A DNA stretch of 64,000 nt from Zizania palustris (GCA_019279435.1 JAAALK010000286.1:33293712-33357711), one strand, 5' to 3'; positions 46,901 to 56,373 are shown, counted from the stretch's first letter. Numbers and translations are program-made. The notes: generated from the letters alone by a model not told the origin.

Positions 46901-47820
46901 TGATGTAGTCTTGTCCTTCCGGCCTTCATGCTGGGCATCTGGAATGTGACTATAGTCCCTTCTTCATCAGTCACAGTCACTTTTCTCTGGGCACATTCTA
47001 TCACACCTTGGTGTTTGTTTAGCCAATCCATCCCTAGGATGAGATCCAAACCTTGGCATTCTGTTAGAATGGGGTCGGCCCAAAATATCGTGCCTTGGAT
47101 TTCTACCCATACCCTTGGACTAAAGGAACAGGCAAGGGTTTGCTTGCCCGGGGTAGCTATTAATACTGGCCTGGGTAGTTCACTTATGTCCAGGGCATTA
47201 TTTTCCACAAAAGCAGTTGATATAAAGGAGTGTGTAGCTCCGGTGTCAAATAATACCACTGCAAGCGATGAATGAACCATAAACTTACCCATGACAATCT
47301 CTGGTGCGGCCTGAGCTTCCTCGGCGGTGACGTGGTTCACCTTGGCGCGGACGGCGGGGTTGGAGGCGACGCCTTGAGCACTCTTGGGATGAGGGCACTG
47401 ATGGGAGTAGTGTCCCTCCTGGCGGCAGTTGAAGCATACCACAGGCTTGCCATGCCTGTCTCTCAAAACCTCCGGCTTCTTGGCCGGGGCAGCTGGGACG
47501 GTTGGTGCGGCGGGAGCGGGACGAGGTTGGCTGGCTCCGGCATTAGCGGCTGGTGGCGCCGGACGATACACTGGCCGGGGGTGGTACTGCTGTGCTGGTG
47601 GAGGTGGAGCAAAACGGGGTCTCTGGGCCATGCCCTGGTTTTGCCTGAAGGCAATCATTCGCTTCTTCTTCAGATCGACCTTGTTTTGCTGGGTCTCCTG
47701 CATGATGGCTTTGTTCACCAACTTTTGGAAGTTGGTGAAATCTCCAGAGATGAGTTGTAGGGACAACTCGTCCTTCAGTCCCCTAAGGAACTTGGCTTGT
47801 CTGGCCGCATCCGTACGGAC
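43990..47820 (-). CDS. G1 Gag C-terminus plus Pol polyprotein with chromodomain
   Basis: Open from just after the gag nonsense codon to 43990. Residues below count from the Met at 47766 (1258 aa). Zinc knuckle CFNCRQEGHYSHQC 111-124. Protease active site LFDTGA (Asp174). Reverse transcriptase about 335-520 with FIDD (Asp485, Asp486). RNase H with YCDVS (Asp632), Glu669, Asp694 and Asp737. Integrase zinc module His843, His850, Cys880, Cys883. Integrase core Asp913, Asp974 and Glu1010, with 35 residues between the last two. A GPF-type motif follows near 1148-1151, then a chromodomain about 1207-1257 (KILEVKER, KVQWSNHPVEEATWEKEDEL). The protease-RT-RNase H-integrase order is Ty3/gypsy. I saw no broken catalytic site. 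The chromodomain may direct insertion to heterochromatin. The reading frame is shared with gag upstream, so a single polyprotein was the original product. Confidence 0.95.
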   Translation of the reverse strand, partial: VRTDAARQAKFLRGLKDELSLQLISGDFTNFQKLVNKAIMQETQQNKVDLKKKRMIAFRQNQGMAQRPRFAPPPPAQQYHPRPVYRPAPPAANAGASQPRPAPAAPTVPAAPAKKPEVLRDRHGKPVVCFNCRQEGHYSHQCPHPKSAQGVASNPAVRAKVNHVTAEEAQAAPEIVMGKFMVHSSLAVVLFDTGATHSFISTAFVENNALDISELPRPVLIATPGKQTLACSFSPRVWVEIQGTIFWADPILTECQGLDLILGMDWLNKHQGVIECAQRKVTVTDEEGTIVTFQMPSMKAGRTRLHQIILEEIPVVSEYPDVFPEDLPGMPPKRDIEFRIDLVPGTTPIYKRPYRMAANELAEMKQQLEDLEKKGYIRPSTSPWGAPVIFVEKKEDKAKRMCVDYRALNEVTIKNKYPLPRIDDLFDQLKGATIFSKIDLRSCYHQLRIREEDIPKTAFTTRYGLYECTVMSFGLTNALAFFMNMMNKVFMEYLDKFIVVFIDDILIYSKDQKEHETHLRLTLGKLREHQLYAKYIKCKFWTAEVKFLGHIISAQGIAVDPATVEAVTDWLPPTNVSEIRSFLGLAGYYRRFIENFSKIAKPMTKLLQKGEKFEWTPECEESFRTLKTRLVSAPILTLPDIRKDFHVYCDVSRQGLGCVLMQDGKVISYASRQLRPHELNYPTHDLELAAVVHALKIWRHYLVGNRCEIFTDHKSLKYIFTQPDLNLRQRRWLELIKDYDLGIHYHPGKANVVTDALSHKGYCTAMMIQEHAPLLYIEMEKLNLGVTTRAYLATLETQPVLFEQIREAQLEDPDIAAIRKNMRQGKAPGFSEDENGTIWFGPRICVPDKPEIKTLILREAHETLYSIHPGSTKMYQDLKERYWWVSMKREIAQFVAECDTCRRVKAEHQRPAGLLQPLKVPEWKWEEIGMDFITRLPKTQLGYDSIWVIIDRLTKVAHFIAVKTTFSGPKLAELYMARIVCLHGVPKKIVSDRGSQFTSRFWKNLQEEMGTRLNFSTAYHPQTDGQTERVNQILEDMLRACVLDFGATWDKSLPYAEFSYNNSYQASLQMSPFEALYGRKCRTPLLWDQTGESQVFRTDILREAEEKVRIIRDRLKTAQSRQKSYADNRRRDLAFEEGDHVYLRVTPLRGTQRFNMRGKLAPRYVGPFPIIRRQGEVAYQLELPPSLAGVHDVFHVSQLKKCLRVPTEQVDLQQLDVQEDLTYVEKPVKILEVKERTTRSRVIHFCKVQWSNHPVEEATWEKEDELKAQHPELFED

Positions 47821-48468
47821 CTACTCAGGTGCGTACCTGGCCAGTCGGTTGAACTCGTGCAAGTATTCTGTTACGGACCTGCTCCCCTGCTGCAGGTCCC
47901 TAAACTCTTGTTGCTTCTGAGCTATAATGCCGTCGGGGATGTGAGCGGCACGGAAAGCAGCTGAGAACTCTGCCCAAGTGTGGGCGTGGCCCTCGGGCAG
48001 AGTCTCGCGGTGATTGTCCCACCATTCTGCGGCGGGACCATGAAGCTGGTGGGTGGCGAAGGCCACCCTCTCCTGCTCAGTGCAGGTCAGGAGGTCGAGC
48101 TTCTTCTCGATAGCTCGCAACCAATCCCCAGCCTCCATGGGGTTGGTGGTGCTCGAGAAGGTCGGTGGGCGGACTCGGAGGAACTCCAAGAGCTGCGACG
48201 CGGGAGCGGGAGCTGGTGTGGCAGGTCGGGGCAGCTCGGGCTGTTGGTGGAGGCGGAAAAGATGAGCATGCTGCTCTTGCATCTGCTGCTGCTGCTGCTG
48301 CATCAGGTGCAGAAGGGCTGAGACCAGCTGGTTTTGTGTGGCCATCATCTCGGCCAGAGTGGGGTGATTGGCGACTGGGGCTTGCCTTTGCCCGGTGGCT
48401 CCCCATTGTGGCAGGTTGCCACTATCTCCTCCGTTCTGAGGAGCGTCTGAACCCTGAGTGTTGGTCAT
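47821..48468 (-). CDS. G1 Gag N-terminal part, ended by premature TAG
   Basis: 215 residues from MTNTQGSDAPQNGG to NRLARYAPE. It has a Gln/His-rich segment (MQQQQQQMQEQHAHLF), then the capsid domain (RVRPPTFSSTTNPMEAGDWL, GPAAEWWDNH, SRSVTEYLHEFNRLARY), the retrotransposon gag family pattern. The TAG at 47821-47823 replaces a Glu codon that is intact in G2 (APEEVRTD). Translation in the same frame would continue into Pol. The stop lies inside the capsid and not at a gag/pol border, so it is more likely a disabling mutation than a readthrough signal. A Glu to TAG change needs a G-to-T transversion, unlike the C-to-T stops elsewhere. Confidence 0.93.
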   Translation of the reverse strand: MTNTQGSDAPQNGGDSGNLPQWGATGQRQAPVANHPTLAEMMATQNQLVSALLHLMQQQQQQMQEQHAHLFRLHQQPELPRPATPAPAPASQLLEFLRVRPPTFSSTTNPMEAGDWLRAIEKKLDLLTCTEQERVAFATHQLHGPAAEWWDNHRETLPEGHAHTWAEFSAAFRAAHIPDGIIAQKQQEFRDLQQGSRSVTEYLHEFNRLARYAPE

Positions 48469-48644
48469 CCTAGAGTTTTCAGAGTATACACATTTATTTT
48501 AGTGAACTCCTTTATATTTTATTTCAAAAGGGTACCGTTCTTGCGGTTACATTTATTTATTTCTTCATTCATGCCTTATGTTTTGACATGAATGCTAATA
48601 CAAGCAAGCAATAATAAAAATAACAATCAATCGTAAAACTACGT

Positions 48645-49457
48645 CTATGGCAGCTCGGGGGACGGCTCGATCTCGGGCTCGTGGGAGACGGTCGGGGTCG
48701 AGGAACTGGACGGTCCGGCGGGTGGTGCGCTGCGGGAGATCCTCTTAGGCCTCACAGTGGGGATCCGAAGGGGTTTCTTCCTGCGAGGCGGAAGAGGTGC
48801 GATCTCCTCTATGTCCTTCTTCAACTCTCTGAGCTGCTGACGGAGCTGGGTGTGGACCATGGCGCCCTGGCGTAGGAGCTCGTTCTGACGCCTCAACTCC
48901 TCCACCTCAAGGGTCAACAGAGGGTTCTGCTCAAGCTGTCGACGGAGCTCGGCATTCTCACGGGTCAGGTTCTCCGAAGTGTGGCGGTAGAAGTCGATGG
49001 TGTCGTGCTGGCTGTCTGCGTCGAGGACGGCCTCTGTGTGGAGGTTGTCCATGGCCTCCAAGAGTCTCATCGTGCGGGTGATGGCGGAGTTGCTCTGCGT
49101 GAGGGGACTGATGTAGATGCTGCGGTGACTCCCGGGTGTGCGCATGGGCATGAAGCGGTAGACGGTGTCGCGGAGGTGGCAGTCGTATACCAGTCGAAGC
49201 TCGGCGAGGGACTGAAGAGCGGCTCGCTGGCTGGCCACCACGAATGAAGGTCCTCCAACTCCATGGGTGTAGAAGGGTGGCTGCGTGGAAGAGGGGCGGA
49301 TCATAATCGTGACCTCGCAGTAGCTCTCGTTCGCATCGGGAAGGATCCCGTGGAACGCAGGCTCATGGGGAAACCCCAAAAAGTCGACGAGCACGCGAAG
49401 CTCGCGGATGAATCCGGCCTCGTCACGAACAGTCCCGCTCATGGTATGAACCGGCAT
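48645..49457 (-). CDS. G1 orf0: extra ORF upstream of gag, function unknown
   Basis: Intact 270-codon ORF between primer site and gag, on the same strand. The N-terminal part (residues 1-110) is globular-looking, with SYCEVTIMIRP, YTHGVGGPSF and ASQRAALQSLAEL. Residues 155-220 are strongly heptad-like and charged (ENLTRENAELRRQLEQ, EVEELRRQNELLRQ), a probable coiled coil. Residues 224-242 are basic (PPRRKKPLRIP, RPKRISR) and could act in nuclear entry or nucleic-acid binding. The tail is Ser/Pro-rich. An additional orf0 upstream of gag is a described trait of rice RIRE3 and RIRE8. A decayed counterpart is in G2. The role is unknown. Assigning the start to MPVHTMSG rests on the match to MSVHTMSG in G2. 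Confidence 0.9.
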   Translation of the reverse strand: MPVHTMSGTVRDEAGFIRELRVLVDFLGFPHEPAFHGILPDANESYCEVTIMIRPSSTQPPFYTHGVGGPSFVVASQRAALQSLAELRLVYDCHLRDTVYRFMPMRTPGSHRSIYISPLTQSNSAITRTMRLLEAMDNLHTEAVLDADSQHDTIDFYRHTSENLTRENAELRRQLEQNPLLTLEVEELRRQNELLRQGAMVHTQLRQQLRELKKDIEEIAPLPPRRKKPLRIPTVRPKRISRSAPPAGPSSSSTPTVSHEPEIEPSPELP

Positions 49458-49580
49458 CTACAAAAGAGAGAAAATTTTTGTGAAAACCTCGGAAGATGAG
49501 AGGATAAGTAGTGTTTGTAAGAAAATATAGTAAGTTTAAATCCTAAGGTCAGGTCTGTTTGGCTTCCTACAGTCAAGTCG

Positions 49581-49595
49581 GCTCTGATACCATCT
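49581..49595 (-). other. G1 primer-binding site (initiator Met tRNA)
   Basis: Minus strand AGATGGTATCAGAGC adjoining the 5' LTR. The TGGTATCAGAGC core is complementary to initiator tRNA-Met. Confidence 0.92.
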
Positions 49596-52500
49596 TGTCG
49601 CGCCCCGATTTAATAAATCAGGACTTTATTGAAATTCCATAGAAAATCAATAAAACAAGACGTTCATCATACGACCACGTACAATACGGGCAATCATTCA
49701 CGGTTCGTAGACCGCATTAATACAAAAGTGAATAAAGATGAAGAGAAACTAATAAAACAAGGGTCCTAGATGAACGCCTTCTTCCAGTCTCGCCTTGACT
49801 GGGTCGCTACTCCAGACCTTCATCCTCCTCGTAGTAGACGGGCTCTGATGTTGTAAGTCAACGGGGTGAGTACAGATGTACTCAGCAAGCCACCGAATGC
49901 AAATATAATGCAAGGTAATAACAAGGGAGATAGTGGCTAATTTAGCGGAAGCAGCATAATTGTAAAGCTTTAAATGTGAGCAAATTAATTAGTACGGAAA
50001 AGTAAACATGTGTGTGTGCATCATCATCTTCTAACTCGAGGGGTACAGTCAGCCCCACCTCGCTCAACAGTCCTTACGTGCCATGAATAACTTGAACATT
50101 CAAACAATGGTAAACTAACTGCGAGTAGTCACACAACCCGCCCTTGACCGTGGGCTCGGCTTTTCGAAAAGATTGATTTTACTCTGATCAGAGATGTACC
50201 ACTGTACCCACAAGGCACGCACTCATCACCTACACCGAAGTGTAACGAGATGACCCATCACACGGGAACTCGTGCCAAAACCTTCCATATAGTCCTCCCC
50301 GACTCAATAGCACCCTCTTATGGGTTTCATATGGTGTCCCGACGCATCGGAGCCCCACCATACCCCCCCTTGAGCCTCGTCGGTACAAGTCGCCCGCAGG
50401 CTAGCCCCTTGCCCCCTCCTCTATGGTGCATCAAGCCGGAGTATTCCATACTTCCAGTTAGGACTTACCCATTAGACTTGTGGTTGGTACGGAAGTGCTT
50501 TGCAACAGATCCCGCAGACCGGTCCTTATAGTGCCCCGGGTGCGACAAACCAGTGCCCGAGCTTGCACCCGGAACCCACCATACTTATAACCTAGCCAAC
50601 TCCAACAGAGTCCAGAGACGAGAATAACAGGGAAATTCATATACAGAATCCAGCTATCTACGACTCGTTCTTTTTAACCTATAGCAGTTGTGCCGGTACA
50701 TTGGGCACTAGCTAATATATTTATAGTAGAGTGACAAGGAGTTAAGGCTCAATAAGCATGGCTTGGGTTTGCACACAAGGACGGGGATCTAATAAATATA
50801 AGTGTAAGGCTTGAGTATTTGACTAATGCAATATTAACCTATGGGATATAGCGATAAGTTATTAAAACATGGGCTCAATTATGATCAACTGTTTCCACAG
50901 AGGTGGTCGATGACTTGCCTTGATCAGCAAAGGGGGATGGAGGAACCTCGGGGTAGAACTCCTGCTCCTCGATGAACTCGTAGTCTTCTCGGTGCGGAAA
51001 AATAAACAATTCATTCAATAAACAGATCAAATCCACCAAATAGAAGAACATACATGGTTGTGGGTGAAGTAATACTTATTGTTCTGAGTTTTTGCATATA
51101 ACAGTGAATTTTAACCTTTTTAGGATTTTTCATAATTTATTTTGTTGAATTAATAATTTATCCCTAAGGGGTTTTTATTCTTTTATTTGCTAAAAATATT
51201 TTGGGTAACAGTAACATATTGTTTTTATGGCATTAATGTGTAGAGAATATTATTCTGGATTTAACAAAATTTGAATGGTGAAATTTGGAGTTAAAATGTG
51301 CAAGATATGAATTTTCAAAGTTTAAATCAATTTTCTGGATTTTATTTAAACTAAAAACAGTCCCTGGTCCACGGTGAACCAGGTTCACCGTGAACCCGTG
51401 ACTATGCGCGTGGACCCGAGCGATCTGGGCCGTTGGATCTGGATCCAGCGGTCAGATGCGAGGCGGGTGGGTTTAATGATTTTGGACGGCTCAGATTAAA
51501 ACGTGGCGAAAGGGTATACGGGACGCACCAGATGGATCCGGGGGTTTAAGTGACGATCGACGGCTGCGATCGCCCCGTACCCCTTTGACCAGATCTACGG
51601 GTGAGATTAAATCCCGAAGGGATTTAATCTGTGCCCTTCGTTTGCGATCGTGCAGCTCAGATGGAATCCGGCACGGCACGCGCTAAGGGGTCGAGTACCG
51701 CCTTCGTCTCCGGCGACGGCGGGCTCGGGTGCGGCCACGGTGGCGACGGCGAGGGCCTAGGGGCCTAGCTAGGGCCAAAAATGGAACGCGGGGAGGATGG
51801 CGAACACGATGGTACCTCTGGCGGTGACGGAGGGCGACGGACGGTGGCCGGCGGCGAGGGTAGACGAAGTAGAGCGTTCGGGTGCTTGTCGGTGACGGCG
51901 ATCCGGCGGTGTCCACGGCCAACGGAGGGGTGGACGAGGACGGGCGGTGGTCGACGATCACTCCGGTGGCGATGGCTAGGGCGAAGGGGGTCGGGATCGA
52001 CGGCGATCGCTCGCCGGAGGTGGAGCAGAGCCGAAGCTCGAAGAAGAGGGCGACGGCGCTCTGGAAGGCTTCGGTTAGGGCTTAGGAGGTGTGGGCTGAA
52101 CGCGGTGAGGGGAGGGGCTTTTATAGGGTCACCGGCGGCGGACAAATGGAAGGGAATCCGAGGGTTCCCGAGAGCTCTGGTGAGGACTTCCATTCCCCCG
52201 GCCAAGCTTCCTAAAGCGTGAAACCGCGTCGGGTTTGGATGGAAGGGGATCATGGTGATCCAAGGAAGGGAGTCCGGAGGTGATCGGGTGGATCTGGGCG
52301 GCCGGCGGCAAGGGATCCGAAGGGGATCGCCGGAAAAAGGAAAGGGGGATCCCCTTCCCGGGAAGAAGACGATCCTGACAGGTGGGCTCCACCTGTCAGT
52401 GAGTGAGCGCGAGACAAATGGCGCCGATAGGCGGGCCACGCATGTCAGAGGGTGAAGGCGGGTGCGAAGAGGCTGACTGGTGGGGCCGAGGCGGGGCGCG

Positions 52501-52883
52501 GGCGGGAGGAGAGAGGGGAGCGGGACCGACAGGCGGGTCCCACTCGTCAGTGTCTCATGGATGGGCTGGGCCGGGCTGAGGGAGGATTCGGGGTTGAGGC
52601 CCATGAAGGATTTAAAATTGATTTCTGATTTAAAATAATTCCAGTAATTCGAATATTTGATTAAGGGTTGAATCACTGTTGATAAAAATTTGTAAAAATT
52701 CCTAAAATTATATTTTGGTCTCTGGTTTATCTCATAAAATTTTCAAGTCCAGATTTTGAGTATTTCTCCCTGTTTGGCTTTATTTGGGTTCTTTTATGAA
52801 TTTTCTTTTAATAATAAATCCAGAAATGATTTAAATAATATTTTTCTTTTATTTTAATCCCTTTTAATTTCTGGGGTGTTACA
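49596..52883 (-). mobile_element. G1 5' LTR
   Basis: 3288 bp, aligning end to end with 40659-43947. It adjoins the primer site on its left and the CTTAT duplication on its right. Confidence 0.95.
52118..52125 (-). promoter_or_regulatory. TATA box of G1 5' LTR
   Basis: Minus strand TATAAAAG, about 760 bp from the LTR start. This is the promoter expected to drive the genomic RNA of G1 leftward. Confidence 0.72.
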
Positions 52884-52888
52884 CTTAT

Positions 52889-53795
52889 CCCTAATCAAAT
52901 CTTAATGACTTGGACGTGTTTTTTAAGTATAATAAAGCCCAGGAATGTTGAGACCAACCCCTATAAATATAGGGGCAAGGCCGATTCAAGGATCATCTTC
53001 AATCCAACACAAGATCAAGCCCTTATTTTCTTGAATCACACTTTTACCTTTCCAATCTACTTTCCTTGCCCTAGGATTAGTTTAGTCCGTACATCTTTGT
53101 GAGTTTGCATTGAAAACTCTCCGTCGATCACACCGTAATCATGGTAAGCCTTGTTGATTCTCTCGTGAATCACCCGTTTAATCCACGTAACATATTTCTA
53201 CCCTTTTATTCGGTTCCTATTGGCTACACTTGATAATTAGGTCTCTAGGTCCGTCACCTTCACCGCCAAGGACCCCTGCATCAAACCATCAACAACAAGG
53301 TGATCACCGGAGACCTAGGTGATCGGATCTGCCGCTGTCGGTCTAAGCGACGGCTGGTGACTGGTCTGACCGGGGCGTGTAGGTCATCATCCTGTTGCTA
53401 GCACACGCCGGTCTGACTGATGGTGCTTGATCAGTTTGATCGATCGTGTGCAGCTAGCTTCGGTTGCCCTTTCTTTGCCCACCAGTGTGACTGCCTACGC
53501 CTCCATCGGCTTGACCGGCCTAGCTTGGCCGGTCTGACTGCCCCTTTTGTTTTGGTTCAATCGGCCTTCATTGGCTGATTAGATCTAATTCCCCTCAGTT
53601 CGACTAATTGGGTTATATTCTTGTAATCTAATTGCCTAGCAACTCCACCCTCCCTTGTCACTATCAAAGGTCGTCGGAACGTGACGTCAACATCGTGTTT
53701 ATGCTTAGGGCTATCCCTAGGTATCCATGTGTTTTTTGATCATAGAATCAATGTCGGTGTGTTGGCGCTTTGATCGGCGGATTTTGGTGTCAACA
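52889..53795 (+). mobile_element. T4 LTR, main part (Tat lineage)
   Basis: The plus-strand counterpart of the T1 LTR in inverted orientation. It has CCCCTATAAATATAGGGG, CATGGTAAGCCTTGTTGAT and a GGTCTGACCGG cluster (53335-53545). It ends GGTGTCAACA just before the tRNA-Arg primer site. Confidence 0.85.
52962..52969 (+). promoter_or_regulatory. TATA box of T4 LTR
   Basis: TATAAATA within CCCCTATAAATATAGGGG. G1 sits 73 bp upstream, which would separate the promoter from the rest of its U3. Confidence 0.72.
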
Positions 53796-53802
53796 CACTT
53801 TT

Positions 53803-53821
53803 TGGTGACTCCGCTGGGGAC
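53803..53821 (+). other. T4 primer-binding site (tRNA-Arg)
   Basis: TGGTGACTCCGCTGGGGAC, one mismatch from the complement of the plant tRNA-Arg 3' end with CCA (TGGCGACTCCGCTGGGGA). Confidence 0.85.
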
Positions 53822-53825
53822 ACTC

Positions 53826-54751
53826 ATGGCAAGCACATCTACATCGGCGACGGGTACGACTACCACAACTACATCCATGATACCATCTACGCCAGTGGAC
53901 ATGGTGGGGAGCACGGAGATTGACGATGATAACATCATCCTACCCACCCTCGGCGACCTCTCCGAGGAGGACAAGGCAGAGATCGAGGCCAAGACAAAGG
54001 AGATACATGCTCTCATGCTTAGGCGCTTCACTAAGACACACGCGGGCTTCATCAAGCATGACATCGACATCCTCGACCTCTCTATAAGCAAGGTAACACA
54101 ATCATCCCCTCCACTATGCTCCTTGGACATCGAGCAAAAGATAGCCACCACAATAGATCAAGTGGTTAGCGCCACTTTTTCAAATCGTCTATGGCCCGAA
54201 GTCGATTCTAGGATGGAGGCAATGTTTAGGAGATTCGGCTTTTTCGAGGCCATTTCCCCAACTCTAATTGCTAGTATACCCCCCGTACATCACATACACA
54301 GTAGGACCAACAAGAGTATGGGAAAAAGTGTAACATTTACGGCTTATCCATCCACAGCCGAAACAAGTTACCACCTAGTCGGTCAGACTGGCCCTTAGGT
54401 TGGTCAGACCGACGCATACCATGCTGGCTCGACAGTGACGGGTGGTCAGACCAGCCCCTAGGTCAGTCAGACCGGCTTGTGCCAGCCACAGCTGCTTACG
54501 ACGGTTGGTCCGACCGACTACTAGGCCGGTCCAACCGGCAAGTACACCTTCGGTTAGACTGACCCAATGATCGGTCAAACCCCCTACGCCATTTTATGTG
54601 CCGCCTTTACTCACGCCTACACTGCCTTTTCCCGGGCTACCGCACCTCCTTCTCCCGCGCACCCGTATAGGCCTGATCACGTCCCTTATTATGAGCCATC
54701 CCGAGAGGAGGAGCCACATGTCCGACACGCTAAAATACCGCCACGTGTCAT
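53826..54751 (+). pseudogene. T4 gag fragment, fused to an LTR end
   Basis: Starts MASTSTSATGTTT, the counterpart of T1 MPSTNTSATGTST. The open frame to 54398 includes DDDNIILPTLGDLSEEDKAE, DIEQKIATTIDQVV and RMEAMFRRFGFFEA. It then passes through a GGTCAGACCGG cluster and a Tyr/Pro-rich stretch that parallels T1 at 38440-38580, and ends at CACGTGTCA. The rest of gag and all of pol are absent. The next 28 bp are the end of the LTR, so T4 is an internal-deletion remnant. Confidence 0.8.
54372..54580. repeat. GGTCAGACCGGCC motif cluster in T4
   Basis: About eight copies of GGTCAGACYGRCC/GGTCGGACCGGC-type near-palindromes in 200 bp, in the same place in gag as the T1 cluster at 38595-38755. Confidence 0.75.
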
Positions 54752-54779
54752 GCTTTGATCAGCAGATTTTGGTGTCAAC
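54752..54779 (+). mobile_element. T4 3' LTR end, 28-bp remnant
   Basis: GCTTTGATCAGCAGATTTTG and GTGTCAAC match the end of the T4 LTR at 53767-53794 with two changes. Everything between gag and the last 28 bp of the 3' LTR has been lost. Confidence 0.75.
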
Positions 54780-54935
54780 TGGTTTAATAGATTCGTCTTG
54801 CAAATTAGCCTAGGGGTTTTGCAATTAGTTTTCTAATTAGCTTACGTTTAATCCTTCTTATTAGCAATCGAACATACGATGTGACAGGGGCTAAACTTTA
54901 GCCTAGGAGAGCCAAATGGGACCTCAGAGTGACAG
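54780..54935. mobile_element. Fragment of a grass long-palindrome MITE
   Basis: Contains ATAGATTCGTCTTGCAAATT, CAATTAGTTTTCTAATTAGC, CGATGTGACAGGGGCTAAA and CTTTAGCC, which I recognise as the right half of a widespread grass MITE with long inverted arms. The left half and the outer terminus are not clear here. The family name is not assigned. Confidence 0.55.
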
Positions 54936-55084
54936 GTTTAGTCTGAAGCCAAGTTGGTAGGCACTGATTTACAACAGTGTTGTGTTCAGTTGGTTAAGCA
55001 GTCAAAATGGATTGATAGATGCTTTGGCTCACAGCCTCACATTGTGTATGCAGCTAATCAGAAGATCTAAAAGGAGGAGGAGCA

Positions 55085-55199
55085 AGGTGAGATCCTTCGG
55101 CTCAACCTTCTTGAACAACCCATTCCTCAGCTTGGTGAATGTCACCTGCCTGCTGATTTTGTTCTCGATCCGCTTCAGCTACACCTTCCCCCGCCCTAT
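55085..55199 (-). pseudogene. MADS-box gene fragment, pseudogene
   Basis: The minus strand from 55199 encodes GRGKV, stop, LKRIENKISRQVTFTKLRNG, then LFKKV, the N-terminal DNA-binding MADS domain of a plant MIKC-type factor, where GRGKVQLKRIENK is standard. The initiator ATG is ATA, the Gln codon is TAG, an Arg in the SKRRNG motif is Leu (TKLRNG), and similarity ends after FKKV; the rest (EPKDLTLLLLL) does not look MADS-like. Only one exon part, about 38 codons, is left. The parental gene is likely a floral MADS gene, but the fragment is too short to say which. It is flanked by a MITE fragment and a hAT element, so transposon capture or an old local duplication are both possible. Confidence 0.85.
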
Positions 55200-55729
55200 C
55201 TTCTTCAGATAATCTCAGGGGTTATCTACTGTATTGATTGGATGGTTATTAGTGTGAGATTTATTGTCATCAATGAGGTGGTCTAACTATTGATTTCCTA
55301 CTTCTTTTGGCTATTTGATAATGCGACCACTGGTGGATTATATTTAATAATTCATCTAGTGATCCACTCTTCTAGTCGGTCATTGTAAATCCCCTCGAGA
55401 AGCACCCTAAGGTCATATCCCCAATAGTATATAATCTCAAGCCTCTTAAATTGTTCATGTTTTTCTCATATCATGAAATTATAAAATTTAAAAGCTACAA
55501 AATTTATAAATAAACTAGAACTCAAAAGTTGTCAAACTATACAAGACAGGGCCACACTTGACTAGATGAACTCGCAGAAGTTGACTAGATGAACTCGCAC
55601 AAATAATTATTCTCAACAGTTAAATACATAATAATTATTTCTTTAAATTTTAAAGCACTATTAACTAAGCCTAAGTGTAGCGTAGTTCTACTTGTCTTCT
55701 TTTAATAATATTGTACATGTACCATCACA
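55200..55729. other. Unassigned AT-rich sequence
   Basis: No ORF or recognised element. It holds a short tandem duplication at 55555-55600 (TTGACTAGATGAACTCGCA twice, 21-22 bp period). Confidence 0.5.
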
Positions 55730-56373
55730 CACGTAGCTATAGGTGGCCAAATGGGCAGCCCGACACTAGTCTGATCCTAGCACAATTAGGCATGACGCGA
55801 TTAGGCATTGCGGCCTAATCGTGTGGTGCCAGCCCGACACATCATGCCAGTCGCGTGGCCCAGGCACGGTGCTAAGAATGCTTAGACATGTTGTGCCAAC
55901 ACGATGAAACTGTTTCCCCAACAGGCTAGTGGCAGCCCAAGCACTATAGACAAAAATTGACAAAATGTATAGATCATAAACTGATACAAAAATCTAAAAT
56001 TTTACACAATTTACAGACAAAAGAACAATATTTCACACCCAATTTACATCATTTCACAACCAGTTTACATCATATTTCACAGTCAATTTACATCACAATA
56101 ACAATCAAAATCGCTTCACAATATCAGACAAGCAAAATCACATAAACATATACAAAACAGGAAATAAGTTTGAGCTAGTGCAATGGCTTCCTCATTAAAA
56201 ACCTATCTAGGTAAAACTCACACCTCGTGACAAACCCTAGATAGAAAAAAGAGTGCATCCCAGCTCAATAAATTAATTCATATTACTTCAATAGCAATAT
56301 TATATCCAGTCCAAAGTCCTAGTTCTAGTCTAACATCCCAAAGTTTATATAACAGAACAAACAGAACCATACA

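Larger units (their letters stand above)
40659..52883 (-). mobile_element. G1: complete Del/Tekay chromovirus (RIRE3/RIRE8-like)
   Basis: Full-length Ty3/gypsy element of 12.2 kb with LTRs 40659-43947 and 49596-52883 and a perfect 5-bp target duplication CTTAT (40654-40658 and 52884-52888). The internal region, on the minus strand, holds an initiator-Met primer site, orf0, gag-pol and a polypurine tract. By eye I count about 30 differences between the LTRs over 3.29 kb, roughly 1 percent, so the insertion is recent compared with everything around it. The integrase carries a C-terminal chromodomain, which places it in the Del/Tekay clade, and the long LTRs and orf0 fit rice RIRE3/RIRE8. It is inserted in the U3 of the T4 LTR. 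Confidence 0.95.
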
